Below are positions 1 through 5,330 of a stretch of 5,330 nucleotides of DNA, one piece after another. Position 1 is the first letter of the stretch, and every line of letters starts with the position of its first letter. The DNA lies in the NCBI GenBank assembly GCA_947178655.1, contig CAMWZB010000086.1, positions 1 through 5,330 of the forward strand, written 5' to 3'. This stretch comes from an uncultured Porphyromonadaceae bacterium. Lineage in GTDB: Bacteria > Bacteroidota > Bacteroidia > Bacteroidales > Muribaculaceae. The notes below the pieces were generated by a model. The model was given only the letters and a program-made list of their open reading frames with translations. It searched no databases and was not told the origin of the DNA. The position numbers and the translations under genes are program-made.

Positions 1-586
1 TCGGCCGAGGGGGGAAGTTCTTTCCGCGTCCGGGTATGTCGTTGTTGCCGCCAGGCTGCTTGTTGTTGCGAGGGTCTTGGGGACGGTTGTTGTTGTAGCC
101 GCCCTGGTTGCGGTTGTAGCCGCCCTGATTGTTGTACGGACGCTGCTGACGCTGACCGCCGTTGTTGTAGCTATTGTAGGGACGCTGCTGATAGGGACGC
201 TGCTGATATCCGCCATTGCCGGTGGCAGCATTCTGTCCGGGAGTGCCTTCGGTGCGGTTTTCGGCAGCAGAAGCATCGCCTGTTGCACCTTCAGAAGCAT
301 TGTTGAAATTGTTCTGGGGACGCTGCTGATAGGGGCGCTGCTGGTATCCGCCATTGTTGTACGGACGCTGCTGGCGCTGGCCGCCGTTGTTGTAGCCGTT
401 ATAGGGCCGCGGCTGATAGGGACGACGCTGGCGGAATTCGCCGTTTTCGTCCGCTTGCGGCGAATCGGAGTTTCGATCGTAGTTAGGCTTGTAGGAAGGC
501 CGAGCCTCAGCGCCCTCATCGGGTGTCCGGAACGGCTGCCCGATACGGGGGCGTTTTGGTTTCTTCTCGTTGGAATTGGAGTCCAT
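1..586 (-). CDS. N-terminal part of an Arg/Asn/Gln/Gly-rich protein; possibly an RluB/RsuA-type pseudouridine synthase (partial)
   Basis: Reading the minus strand from the ATG at 586-584 gives 195 codons without a stop, so the gene continues past the left edge. The protein starts MDSNSNEKKPKRPRIGQPF and is then hydrophilic and low in complexity. Residues 61-90 and 124-153 are built from YNNGGQRQQRPYNN and NGGYQQRPYQQRP modules, separated by a 33-residue Ala/Glu/Thr/Gly/Asn-rich spacer (91-123). There is no signal peptide or membrane segment, so the protein is probably cytoplasmic and this part disordered. Net charge is positive from many arginines, which suits RNA binding. From memory, Bacteroidetes pseudouridine synthases of the RluB/RsuA family carry such N-terminal extensions before their S4 and catalytic domains. 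That assignment is inference, because neither domain lies in the window. Other RNA-associated proteins remain possible. I am fairly sure of the gene and unsure of its function. Confidence 0.72.
   Translation of the reverse strand, partial: MDSNSNEKKPKRPRIGQPFRTPDEGAEARPSYKPNYDRNSDSPQADENGEFRQRRPYQPRPYNGYNNGGQRQQRPYNNGGYQQRPYQQRPQNNFNNASEGATGDASAAENRTEGTPGQNAATGNGGYQQRPYQQRPYNSYNNGGQRQQRPYNNQGGYNRNQGGYNNNRPQDPRNNKQPGGNNDIPGRGKNFPPRP
128..181 (-). repeat. Repeat module A, copy 2 (pairs with 353-406)
   Basis: This 54-base stretch matches 353-406 with 5 mismatches by eye. On the minus strand it encodes residues 136-153, PYNSYNNGGQRQQRPYNN. The other copy differs at one residue (Gly for Ser at the fourth position), so most base differences are silent. 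This suggests the peptide is under selection, or that the copies exchange sequence. Confidence 0.8.
179..217 (-). repeat. Repeat module B, copy 2 (pairs with 317-355)
   Basis: This 39-base stretch matches 317-355 with 2 mismatches and encodes residues 124-136, NGGYQQRPYQQRP. Inside it a 15-base unit (gacgctgctgatagg) is repeated almost in tandem, giving two QQRPY-type units in a row. Confidence 0.8.
317..355 (-). repeat. Repeat module B, copy 1
   Basis: This is the partner of 179-217 and encodes residues 78-90 of the minus-strand protein with the same peptide sequence. It overlaps module A copy 1 by three bases. Relative to copy 2 the order of modules is reversed, giving A-B-spacer-B-A. Confidence 0.8.
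353..406 (-). repeat. Repeat module A, copy 1
   Basis: This is the partner of 128-181 and encodes residues 61-78, PYNGYNNGGQRQQRPYNN. The two copies lie 225 bases apart in the same orientation. Confidence 0.8.
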
Positions 587-630
587 AATTAATTGAATGT
601 GTTTGAGGTTTTCAGGAGATTGAGGATTGT

Positions 631-664
631 GATACGCCAAACGGTATCAGCGGCATCGCGCCGC
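631..664 (-). other. Two adjacent hairpins in the leader of the minus-strand gene
   Basis: GATAC (631-635) can pair with GTATC (644-648) across 8 bases. One base further on, GCGGC (650-654) pairs with GCCGC (660-664) around ATCGC. If transcription starts at the box at 750-757, both lie inside the roughly 155-base leader. No T-run follows the hairpins in the minus direction, so they do not look like a terminator. A regulatory role is possible but unproven. Confidence 0.4.
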
Positions 665-749
665 ACGGCTATTGTTATTATTTATTGAGTATTCTTCGGA
701 AACGTGTGAATGGAAAAAATATAAACTTTTGTACACTGTTTATTGACTG

Positions 750-757
750 CAAATTTA
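750..757 (-). promoter_or_regulatory. Bacteroidetes-type -7 promoter box for the minus-strand gene
   Basis: On the minus strand this reads TAAATTTG, a full match to the TAnnTTTG box used by the main sigma factor of Bacteroidetes. It lies in an AT-rich stretch 163 bases upstream of the ATG at 586. No good TTTG or TTG -33 element is found at the expected 19-21 bases further upstream. That element is loosely conserved, so the call is moderate. Confidence 0.45.
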
Positions 758-865
758 CAAATTGTTAGCCAACGATACAGTTAAAAAGTGTTAATTCATC
801 GCATCGGATATAGTTCCCACTGCTTAAAACGCCACATTTCAACATTCGGTTCATGGTCAAGAGTG

Positions 866-873
866 TAACTTTC
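866..873 (+). promoter_or_regulatory. Weak candidate -7 box for the protease gene
   Basis: TAACTTTC differs from TAnnTTTG only at the last base. It would start transcription near 880, giving a leader of about 40 bases before the ATG at 919 and leaving the ATG at 853 outside the transcript. No clear -33 partner is seen at normal spacing, so this is a suggestion only. Confidence 0.25.
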
Positions 874-918
874 AGAGATTTCACGCGTCAAATATACAGG
901 ATAAACCAATTCATACGT

Positions 919-984
919 ATGAGACATATACTTGCCATGCTGCTTGTCGCTACGACGTCGACAGCGGCGCTCCGGGCTGTAGAA
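919..984 (+). other. Signal peptide region of the protease
   Basis: The segment has a short basic start (MRH), a hydrophobic core (ILAMLLVATTSTAAL) and small residues before APLWLRN, where the first propeller begins. Cleavage could fall after Ala20 (LRA) or Ala23 (VEA). There is no lipobox cysteine, so the protein is probably a soluble periplasmic or secreted protein rather than a lipoprotein. Confidence 0.7.
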
Positions 985-3900
985 GCCCCTCTATGGCTAC
1001 GCAATACGGCGATATCGCCTGACGGCAAGACCATAGCATTCACCTTCAAGGGAGATATATACACCGTCCCCGTCACCGGCGGACAGGCAACCCGCCTCAC
1101 CACCTCCCCGGCCTACGACACCGACCCGAAGTGGAGTCCCGACGGATCAAAGATAGCATTCGCCAGCAACCGTCTCGGAGCCCGTGACATATTCGTGATG
1201 CCCTCAAAAGGCGGAACACCGCGTCGCATCACCACCCACAGCGGCAATGAGAACATACGCGACTGGCTCAACGACTCGACTGTGGTGTTCAGCGCCGACA
1301 TCACCGCGGACGTCAACGACCTGACCGCACCTTTCTTTCTTCAGACCTACAAGGTGAATATCGCCCAAGGCTCACGCCCTGAACTGTTCGTGTCGCTCGA
1401 CACCCGAAGCGGCTCGTTCAACGCCCAGGGAGACTATATATTCGAAGACCGCAAAGGCTTCGAGAACCAGTGGCGCAAGCATGAGAAGTCATCTTCGACC
1501 GGCGACATACATGTCTACCGTCATGACGGCACATTCGAGCGTCTGACATCTTTCGAGGGCAATGACCGCAATCCCGTGTGGCTCGGTCGCGACGGCAAGC
1601 GATACGCCTACACAAGCGAGCAGGACGGCACACTCAACGTATATACCGGCGCTATAGGCTCCGCCGACCGCCGTCAGCTGACTCACTACACCGAGTCGCC
1701 GGTGCGCTCGCTCTCGGCCGATGCCTCAGGACGGACCCTCGCCTACAGCTACGACGGAGAGATATACACCCTCGACGCCACAGCTCCGGGCGCAGAGCCC
1801 CGCAAGGTTGAAGTGTCGATTGCGACAGATGACTTCGACAGCGACCACGTACGGCGCTACATCAACGGTGGCGCCGACAACATGGCCGTATCTCCCACCG
1901 GCGACGAAATCGCATTCACGGCACGTGGCGAAGTATACGTGACATCTGTAAAGTACGAGACCACCAAGCGCATCACCGACACCCCGGGGCAGGAACGCTG
2001 CATGAGCTTCTCCAAGGACGGACGCACTCTGGTGTACGACAGTGAGCGCGACGGCAAGTGGCAGCTCTTCACGGCACGCATCAAGAATGACGACGAGAAA
2101 TCGTTCGCCTACGCGTCGGAAATCATTGAAGAACCGCTCTACAGCGCCGACGGGCCTGTCCAGCAGCCTGTATTCAGCCCCGACGGCAAGAAGGTTGCAT
2201 TCCTGGAGGACCGGTGCGAACTCCGGGTCATCGACGTCGACTCCAAAGCTGTCAACACGGCCCTCGACGGCAAGTACAACTACTCGTACACCGACGGTGA
2301 CATATCCTTCGTATGGAGCCCTGACAGCAAGCGCCTCCTTGTGAGCTATATCGGCACCGGAGGATGGAACAACACCGACATAGCCATGGTCACGGCCGAC
2401 GGCTCGGAAGTGATCGACCTTACCGAGAGCGGTTATGCTGACGGATCTCCGCGCTGGGCACTCGACGGCAAGGCCATCACATACGCCTCGGGACGCTACG
2501 GCATGAAGAGCCACGGCAGCTGGGGCAATGAGTACGACGTCACTCTCATGGTGCTCGACGCCGAGGCCTGGGATAAGTTCAACATGACCAAGGAAGAGGC
2601 AGAGCTCGCCGAAAAGGCAGCTGACGACAAATCAGCCTCAGACGATGACGCAGACAAAGACAAAAAGAAAAAGAAGGACAAAAAGAAAAAGAAAGATGCA
2701 AAGGACGACGAGCAGCCGATGACTGTGCTCGACGTGGCCAACCGCCGCTACCGCATGCGTCGCCTGACATCTCCCTCGCTGCGACTCTCCGACTACTTCC
2801 TTTCGCCCAAAGGCGACAAACTCTATTACACCGCCCGCTCCACCGAGGGCGGCTACAATCTCTACGTGCGCAATCTCCGCGACGGTGAGACTTCCGTACT
2901 CGCCTCAGGCAAAGCCGGCGGAATGGAGCCTGACGCCAAGGGAGAGAACATCTATATGTTCGCCGACGGAGGCATGGTGAAAATCAACCTCGAGTCCGGC
3001 AAAACCGACCGAATCGAGTTCTCCGCACCATACGACAGACATCCTTCGCTCGAGCGTGAATATATCTTCGACCACGCTCACCGCCAGGTCCGCGACAAGT
3101 TCTACGACGAGAATCTCCACGGCGTGGACTGGGACATGTACGGTGCCAAATACCGGCGTTTCCTCCCCTACATCAACAACAATACCGACTTCGCAATCTT
3201 GCTGAGCGAACTTCTTGGTGAACTCAACGCATCACACACCGGCGCATCGTTCTATGAAGGCGGCTCGTCGCTCCAGACTGCGAGCCTCGGAGCTTTCTAC
3301 GACAGTGCGTACGACGGAGACGGACTGCGTATCGACAGCATAATGCCATCGAGCCCGCTCCTGAACTCGAACGCAAAGCTGAAAGCCGGCGACATCATCA
3401 CGGCCATCGACGGAGAACCTGTCAAGGCCGGTGTCAATTACTACCCGCTCCTCGACGGCAAGGGCGGGCGCAAGATTCGTCTGACCGTACGATGCACCGA
3501 CGGCAAGGAAAAGACCGTACAGGTGCGTCCTTGGGAATCGTGGCGCGAGAATGACGTGCGCTACCGAATGTGGGTGAGCCGCAATGAAGCCCTCGTTGAC
3601 AGCCTCTCGGGAGGCCGCATAGGCTACGTGCACATCCAGGGAATGGATGGCGGCAGCTTCAGCAATATCTACGACCGCCTGCTCGGTCGCTACCGCAACT
3701 GCGAAGCAGTCGTCGTCGACACCCGCTTCAATGGCGGCGGCTGGCTGCACAACGACGTGGCTCAACTCCTGAGCGGCCGAGAATATGTACGCTACGAACC
3801 CCGCGGCCGCTACATAGGCTCCGACCCCTTCTCGCAGTGGACCAAACCTTCGGTGATGCTCGTCAACGAAGCCAACTACTCCGACGCGCACGGCACCCCC

Positions 3901-4173
3901 TACGCCTATCAGACTCTGGGCATAGGAAAAGTCGTCGGCGCTCCCGTCCCGGGAACCATGACCGCCGTATGGTGGGAGTCGCAGATTGACCCGTCGATAG
4001 TATTCGGCATTCCGCAGGTGAAATCTGTCGACCGCCACGGCAACGCGCTCGAGAACAAACAGTTGAAACCTGACGTGGAAGTGTACAACACTCCGGCCGA
4101 CATCGTGTCGGGCAATGACCGCCAGCTCCGCAAGGCAGTCGACACCCTCCTTGACCAGATAGGCCGCAAATAA
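919..4173 (+). CDS. Exported tricorn-like S41 family protease with two beta-propellers and a PDZ domain
   Basis: This is a complete 1084-residue serine protease related to tricorn, predicted to degrade peptides in the periplasm. I start it at 919 because MRHILAMLLVATTSTAALRA is a normal signal peptide; an in-frame ATG at 853 would bury it behind 22 extra residues. Domains in order: a six-bladed TolB-like propeller (about 24-318, repeated SPDGxxIAF motifs), a seven-bladed propeller (about 319-700) interrupted by a charged insert at 556-600, C1 (about 714-785), PDZ (about 790-871) and C2 (about 889-1084). By comparison with archaeal tricorn, the catalytic residues are Ser772-His773 in NASHTG, nucleophile Ser988 in NYSDAHG with Asp989 for the oxyanion hole, the NGGG loop at 938-941, and Glu1045 in ENKQLKPD. 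All are present, so the enzyme should be active. It stands alone, followed by a terminator. The natural substrate cannot be read from the sequence. Confidence 0.93.
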   Translation: MRHILAMLLVATTSTAALRAVEAPLWLRNTAISPDGKTIAFTFKGDIYTVPVTGGQATRLTTSPAYDTDPKWSPDGSKIAFASNRLGARDIFVMPSKGGTPRRITTHSGNENIRDWLNDSTVVFSADITADVNDLTAPFFLQTYKVNIAQGSRPELFVSLDTRSGSFNAQGDYIFEDRKGFENQWRKHEKSSSTGDIHVYRHDGTFERLTSFEGNDRNPVWLGRDGKRYAYTSEQDGTLNVYTGAIGSADRRQLTHYTESPVRSLSADASGRTLAYSYDGEIYTLDATAPGAEPRKVEVSIATDDFDSDHVRRYINGGADNMAVSPTGDEIAFTARGEVYVTSVKYETTKRITDTPGQERCMSFSKDGRTLVYDSERDGKWQLFTARIKNDDEKSFAYASEIIEEPLYSADGPVQQPVFSPDGKKVAFLEDRCELRVIDVDSKAVNTALDGKYNYSYTDGDISFVWSPDSKRLLVSYIGTGGWNNTDIAMVTADGSEVIDLTESGYADGSPRWALDGKAITYASGRYGMKSHGSWGNEYDVTLMVLDAEAWDKFNMTKEEAELAEKAADDKSASDDDADKDKKKKKDKKKKKDAKDDEQPMTVLDVANRRYRMRRLTSPSLRLSDYFLSPKGDKLYYTARSTEGGYNLYVRNLRDGETSVLASGKAGGMEPDAKGENIYMFADGGMVKINLESGKTDRIEFSAPYDRHPSLEREYIFDHAHRQVRDKFYDENLHGVDWDMYGAKYRRFLPYINNNTDFAILLSELLGELNASHTGASFYEGGSSLQTASLGAFYDSAYDGDGLRIDSIMPSSPLLNSNAKLKAGDIITAIDGEPVKAGVNYYPLLDGKGGRKIRLTVRCTDGKEKTVQVRPWESWRENDVRYRMWVSRNEALVDSLSGGRIGYVHIQGMDGGSFSNIYDRLLGRYRNCEAVVVDTRFNGGGWLHNDVAQLLSGREYVRYEPRGRYIGSDPFSQWTKPSVMLVNEANYSDAHGTPYAYQTLGIGKVVGAPVPGTMTAVWWESQIDPSIVFGIPQVKSVDRHGNALENKQLKPDVEVYNTPADIVSGNDRQLRKAVDTLLDQIGRK
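2584..2718 (+). other. Charged Lys/Asp-rich insert within the second propeller
   Basis: Codons for residues 556-600 encode a predicted helix (MTKEEAELAEKAADDK) followed by an acidic patch and then runs of lysine broken by aspartate (KDKKKKKDKKKKKDAKDDE). It sits between the fifth and sixth blades of the second propeller, since recognisable blades lie on both sides. From memory, similar lysine-rich linkers occur in Bacteroidetes homologues. It is probably a solvent-exposed loop. Confidence 0.7.
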
Positions 4174-4195
4174 GATCCGGTCCGACCCAAACCAC

Positions 4196-4253
4196 AGCCC
4201 CGCCGAAACGCTTGATTCCGAACAGGAAGAAGAGCCGACGACGGGGCTTTTTC
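4196..4253 (+). terminator. Rho-independent terminator after the protease gene
   Basis: AGCCCCG (4196-4202) pairs with CGGGGCT (4242-4248), and TTTTT follows at 4248-4252. The 39-base interior is not open: TTCC (4216-4219) pairs with GGAA (4225-4228) around GAACA, extended by CTT (4211-4213) with AAG (4230-4232). The structure starts 22 bases after the stop codon. It separates the protease from the sigma factor gene. Confidence 0.65.
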
Positions 4254-4282
4254 TGTGCATACGCTCTTAACAATTGTATCTG

Positions 4283-4311
4283 AAAAAGGTCAAAAAACCA
4301 TAAAATCAAAA
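4283..4311 (+). promoter_or_regulatory. Spaced A-tracts upstream of the sigma factor gene
   Basis: Runs of A at 4283-4287, 4292-4297, 4302-4305 and 4308-4311 have their first three centres about 9-10 bases apart, close to the helical repeat. Such DNA tends to be curved and could act as an upstream promoter element. A poor -7 candidate (TATTTCGG, 4323-4330) follows. No full Bacteroidetes promoter is visible here. Confidence 0.3.
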
Positions 4312-4343
4312 CATTAGGACCGTATTTCGGTGTTGTGTACATA

Positions 4344-4361
4344 GCCGGACATATATCCGGC
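4344..4361 (+). promoter_or_regulatory. Perfect inverted repeat before the sigma factor gene
   Basis: GCCGGA and TCCGGC form a perfect 6-base inverted repeat around CATATA, ending 38 bases before the ATG at 4400. No T-run follows, so it is not a terminator. It could be a leader hairpin in the RNA or an operator for a dimeric regulator. The sequence does not decide between these. Confidence 0.45.
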
Positions 4362-4399
4362 AAACTCTCTCTGAACTCCTCACTAAAATATGCGGAACT

Positions 4400-4903
4400 A
4401 TGACAACTGAAACTTTCCAAGACAAGCTGCTCAGCATACAACGCAATCTCCTGAATTTCGCTTACACTCTGACCTCCAACCGAGAGGATGCTTACGACCT
4501 GCTTCAGGACACCACGCTGAAAGCCCTCGACAACGAGGACAAATATATCGAGAATACCAACTTCAAAGGATGGGTATTCACAATCATGCGGAATCTGTTC
4601 ATAAACAATTACCGTCGGCAGGCACGCTCGGCCGTATTCGTCGACTCGAGCGACGACCTTTACATCCTCAACTTCTCACAGGAATCAGGCATCGAATCAC
4701 CCGAAGGCTCTGTGGCGGCCCACGAAATCATGGGAATACTCTCAACGTTCTCCGACGACCTTCGCGTTCCCTTCTCTATGTTTCTTTCGGGATATAAATA
4801 CTCGGAAATCGCCCAGACCGTAGGGCTCCCCCTCGGCACCATCAAGAGCCGCATATTCATGGCAAGGCGCAAACTCCGCGACAGCCTGCCCGGATACCGA
4901 TGA
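4400..4903 (+). CDS. ECF-family RNA polymerase sigma factor
   Basis: This is a complete 167-residue group 4 (ECF) sigma factor, predicted to direct RNA polymerase to a specific promoter set. Region 2 spans about residues 10-76, with DAYDLLQDTTLKAL for core binding and NFKGWVFTIMRNLFINNYRR for -10 melting and recognition. A linker (77-108) follows. Region 4 (about 110-163) holds the helix-turn-helix YSEIAQTVGLPLGTIKSRIFMARRKL. The length is typical for ECF sigmas, and there is no extra domain or membrane segment. The ATG at 4400 is the natural start; upstream there is only a weak GGA. No anti-sigma gene is adjacent in the window, which argues against the usual FecR-linked polysaccharide or iron-uptake type. 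Rubrerythrin follows 88 bases downstream, hinting at a stress role. I recognise the family firmly, but not the regulon. Confidence 0.93.
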   Translation: MTTETFQDKLLSIQRNLLNFAYTLTSNREDAYDLLQDTTLKALDNEDKYIENTNFKGWVFTIMRNLFINNYRRQARSAVFVDSSDDLYILNFSQESGIESPEGSVAAHEIMGILSTFSDDLRVPFSMFLSGYKYSEIAQTVGLPLGTIKSRIFMARRKLRDSLPGYR

Positions 4904-4991
4904 TTTTCTCATCAGAAACATGAACAATAGCACCACTTGTGGCGTTATACAACAAAACAAAACATAAACTACCGAACTACTATAAACTATT
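4904..4991 (+). promoter_or_regulatory. Gap and A-rich leader between sigma factor and rubrerythrin
   Basis: The 88 bases hold a small hairpin overlapping the sigma stop codon (GATGA 4899-4903, TCATC 4909-4913), without a T-run. A short palindrome CCACTTGTGG follows (4933-4942), then an A-rich stretch with three AACTAC/T copies at 4967, 4975 and 4985 just before the ATG. There is no Shine-Dalgarno site, and A-rich leaders of this kind are usual in Bacteroidetes. I found no TAnnTTTG box, so it is open whether rubrerythrin has its own promoter or is read from the sigma gene. Confidence 0.4.
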
Positions 4992-5330
4992 ATGGAAACA
5001 AAAAGCATAAAAGGAACACGCACCGAGCATAATCTTCTGGCATCGTTCGCCGGTGAGAGTCAGGCCCGGTCAAGATACACTCTCTTCGCTCAGAAAGCCA
5101 AGGAAGAAGGCTACGAACAGATTGCAGCAGTCTTTCTTGAGACCGCAGAACAGGAACTGAGCCACGCCCGTCAGTTCTTCAATCTTCTCGAAGGCGGCTC
5201 CGTAGAAATCAAGGCCGCCTATCCTGCCGGCGTGGTAGCCGACACTATGACCAACCTTGCCGAAGCTGCTGCCGGAGAGCATGAAGAGTGGAGCGACCTC
5301 TACGAGGACTTCGGCCGAATCGCCCAGGAA
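4992..5330 (+). CDS. rbr: Rubrerythrin, N-terminal di-iron domain (partial)
   Basis: The first 113 residues of rubrerythrin are visible and the gene runs off the right edge. Rubrerythrin reduces hydrogen peroxide to water in the cytoplasm of anaerobes, using a di-iron centre fed by a rubredoxin domain. It starts METKSIKGTRTEHNLLASFA and carries the family ferritin-like helices. Iron ligands by family comparison are Glu22 in AGESQAR, Glu55 and His58 in EQELSHAR, and Glu96 and Glu99 in AGEHEEW. The remaining helix ligands and the C-terminal rubredoxin CxxC motifs lie outside, so classical rubrerythrin versus a shortened form cannot be settled; the family is usually about 190 residues. The ATG at 4992 is supported because the conserved KGTRTEHNLL begins right after it. 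It follows the sigma factor gene in the same direction. Confidence 0.93.
   Translation, partial: METKSIKGTRTEHNLLASFAGESQARSRYTLFAQKAKEEGYEQIAAVFLETAEQELSHARQFFNLLEGGSVEIKAAYPAGVVADTMTNLAEAAAGEHEEWSDLYEDFGRIAQE

Larger units (their letters stand above)
587..918. other. Divergent intergenic region
   Basis: This 332-base stretch separates the minus-strand gene from the protease start at 919. It holds two small hairpins near 631-664, an AT-rich core at roughly 668-800, a minus-strand promoter box at 750-757 and a weak plus-strand box at 866-873. I see no RNA gene and no convincing small protein. An ATG at 853 is in frame with the protease but is judged not to be its start. Confidence 0.7.

Noticed and set aside
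128..406. Repeats as a CRISPR array
   Set aside because: The copies are long, unevenly spaced, lie within a coding frame and translate to the same peptide, so they are protein repeats.
77..592. Plus-strand 171-codon frame rich in Val, Ala and Leu that looks like a membrane protein
   Set aside because: It starts at TTG and is the exact antisense, in register, of the Asn/Gly/Gln/Tyr codons of the minus-strand gene. Asn (AAC) read backwards gives Val, Gly (GGC) gives Ala and Gln (CAG) gives Leu, so the hydrophobic look is an artefact.
743..748. TTGACT as a classical -35 element on the plus strand
   Set aside because: Seventeen bases later there is only TAGCCA, not a -10 box, and Bacteroidetes do not rely on the enterobacterial consensus.
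2660..2696. A-rich AAAAAG runs as a programmed frameshift site
   Set aside because: The heptamers in frame are C AAA AAG and G AAA AAG, not the full A AAA AAG slip site. The zero frame continues into intact conserved domains, so the runs are explained by lysine codons.
3232..4260. Minus-strand frame of 342 codons opposite the protease
   Set aside because: It is antisense to the conserved C1, PDZ and C2 domains, has no recognisable motif, and arises from GC-rich codon use. The same applies to the minus-strand frames at 1726-2514 and 3863-4441.
4899..4913. Hairpin at the sigma stop codon as a terminator
   Set aside because: The stem is only five mostly AT pairs and no T-run follows it.

Overview
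The window looks like chromosomal DNA from a member of the Bacteroidales. The GC-rich codon use, with many third positions ending in C or G, would suit Muribaculaceae or a similar gut group, but that family placement is inference. The evidence is an exported tricorn-like protease with Bacteroidetes-style features, an ECF sigma factor of a type familiar from Bacteroidales, a rubrerythrin, A-rich leaders with weak Shine-Dalgarno sites, and a TAnnTTTG-type promoter box.

Layout. (1) Positions 1-586, minus strand: the first 195 codons of a gene that runs off the left edge. They encode an Arg/Asn/Gln/Gly/Tyr-rich, repeat-containing, probably disordered N-terminus. Its catalytic part is not visible; a 23S rRNA pseudouridine synthase of the RluB/RsuA type is my best guess. 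(2) Positions 587-918: a divergent intergenic region with a good minus-strand promoter box, two small hairpins in the minus-strand leader, and only a weak plus-strand promoter candidate. (3) Positions 919-4173, plus: a complete 1084-residue tricorn-like S41-family protease with a signal peptide, two beta-propellers, C1, PDZ and C2 domains, and recognisable catalytic residues. It is followed by a stem-loop terminator. (4) Positions 4254-4399: a probable regulatory region with spaced A-tracts and a perfect 6-bp hairpin, leading into (5) an ECF sigma factor at 4400-4903. (6) Positions 4992-5330: the first 113 residues of rubrerythrin, a peroxide-reducing di-iron protein, cut by the right edge.

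How they fit together. The protease is a monocistronic unit closed by its own terminator and probably degrades peptides in the periplasm. The sigma factor and rubrerythrin run in the same direction 88 bases apart with no clear terminator between them. They may form an oxidative-stress unit or simply be neighbours. No FecR-type anti-sigma gene lies next to the sigma factor in this window. No mobile element, CRISPR array, tRNA or rRNA was seen. I did not find a convincing undescribed system. The points most worth checking are the orphan sigma factor beside rubrerythrin with its structured leader, the lysine-rich insertion inside the second propeller of the protease, and the repeat-rich N-terminus at the left edge.
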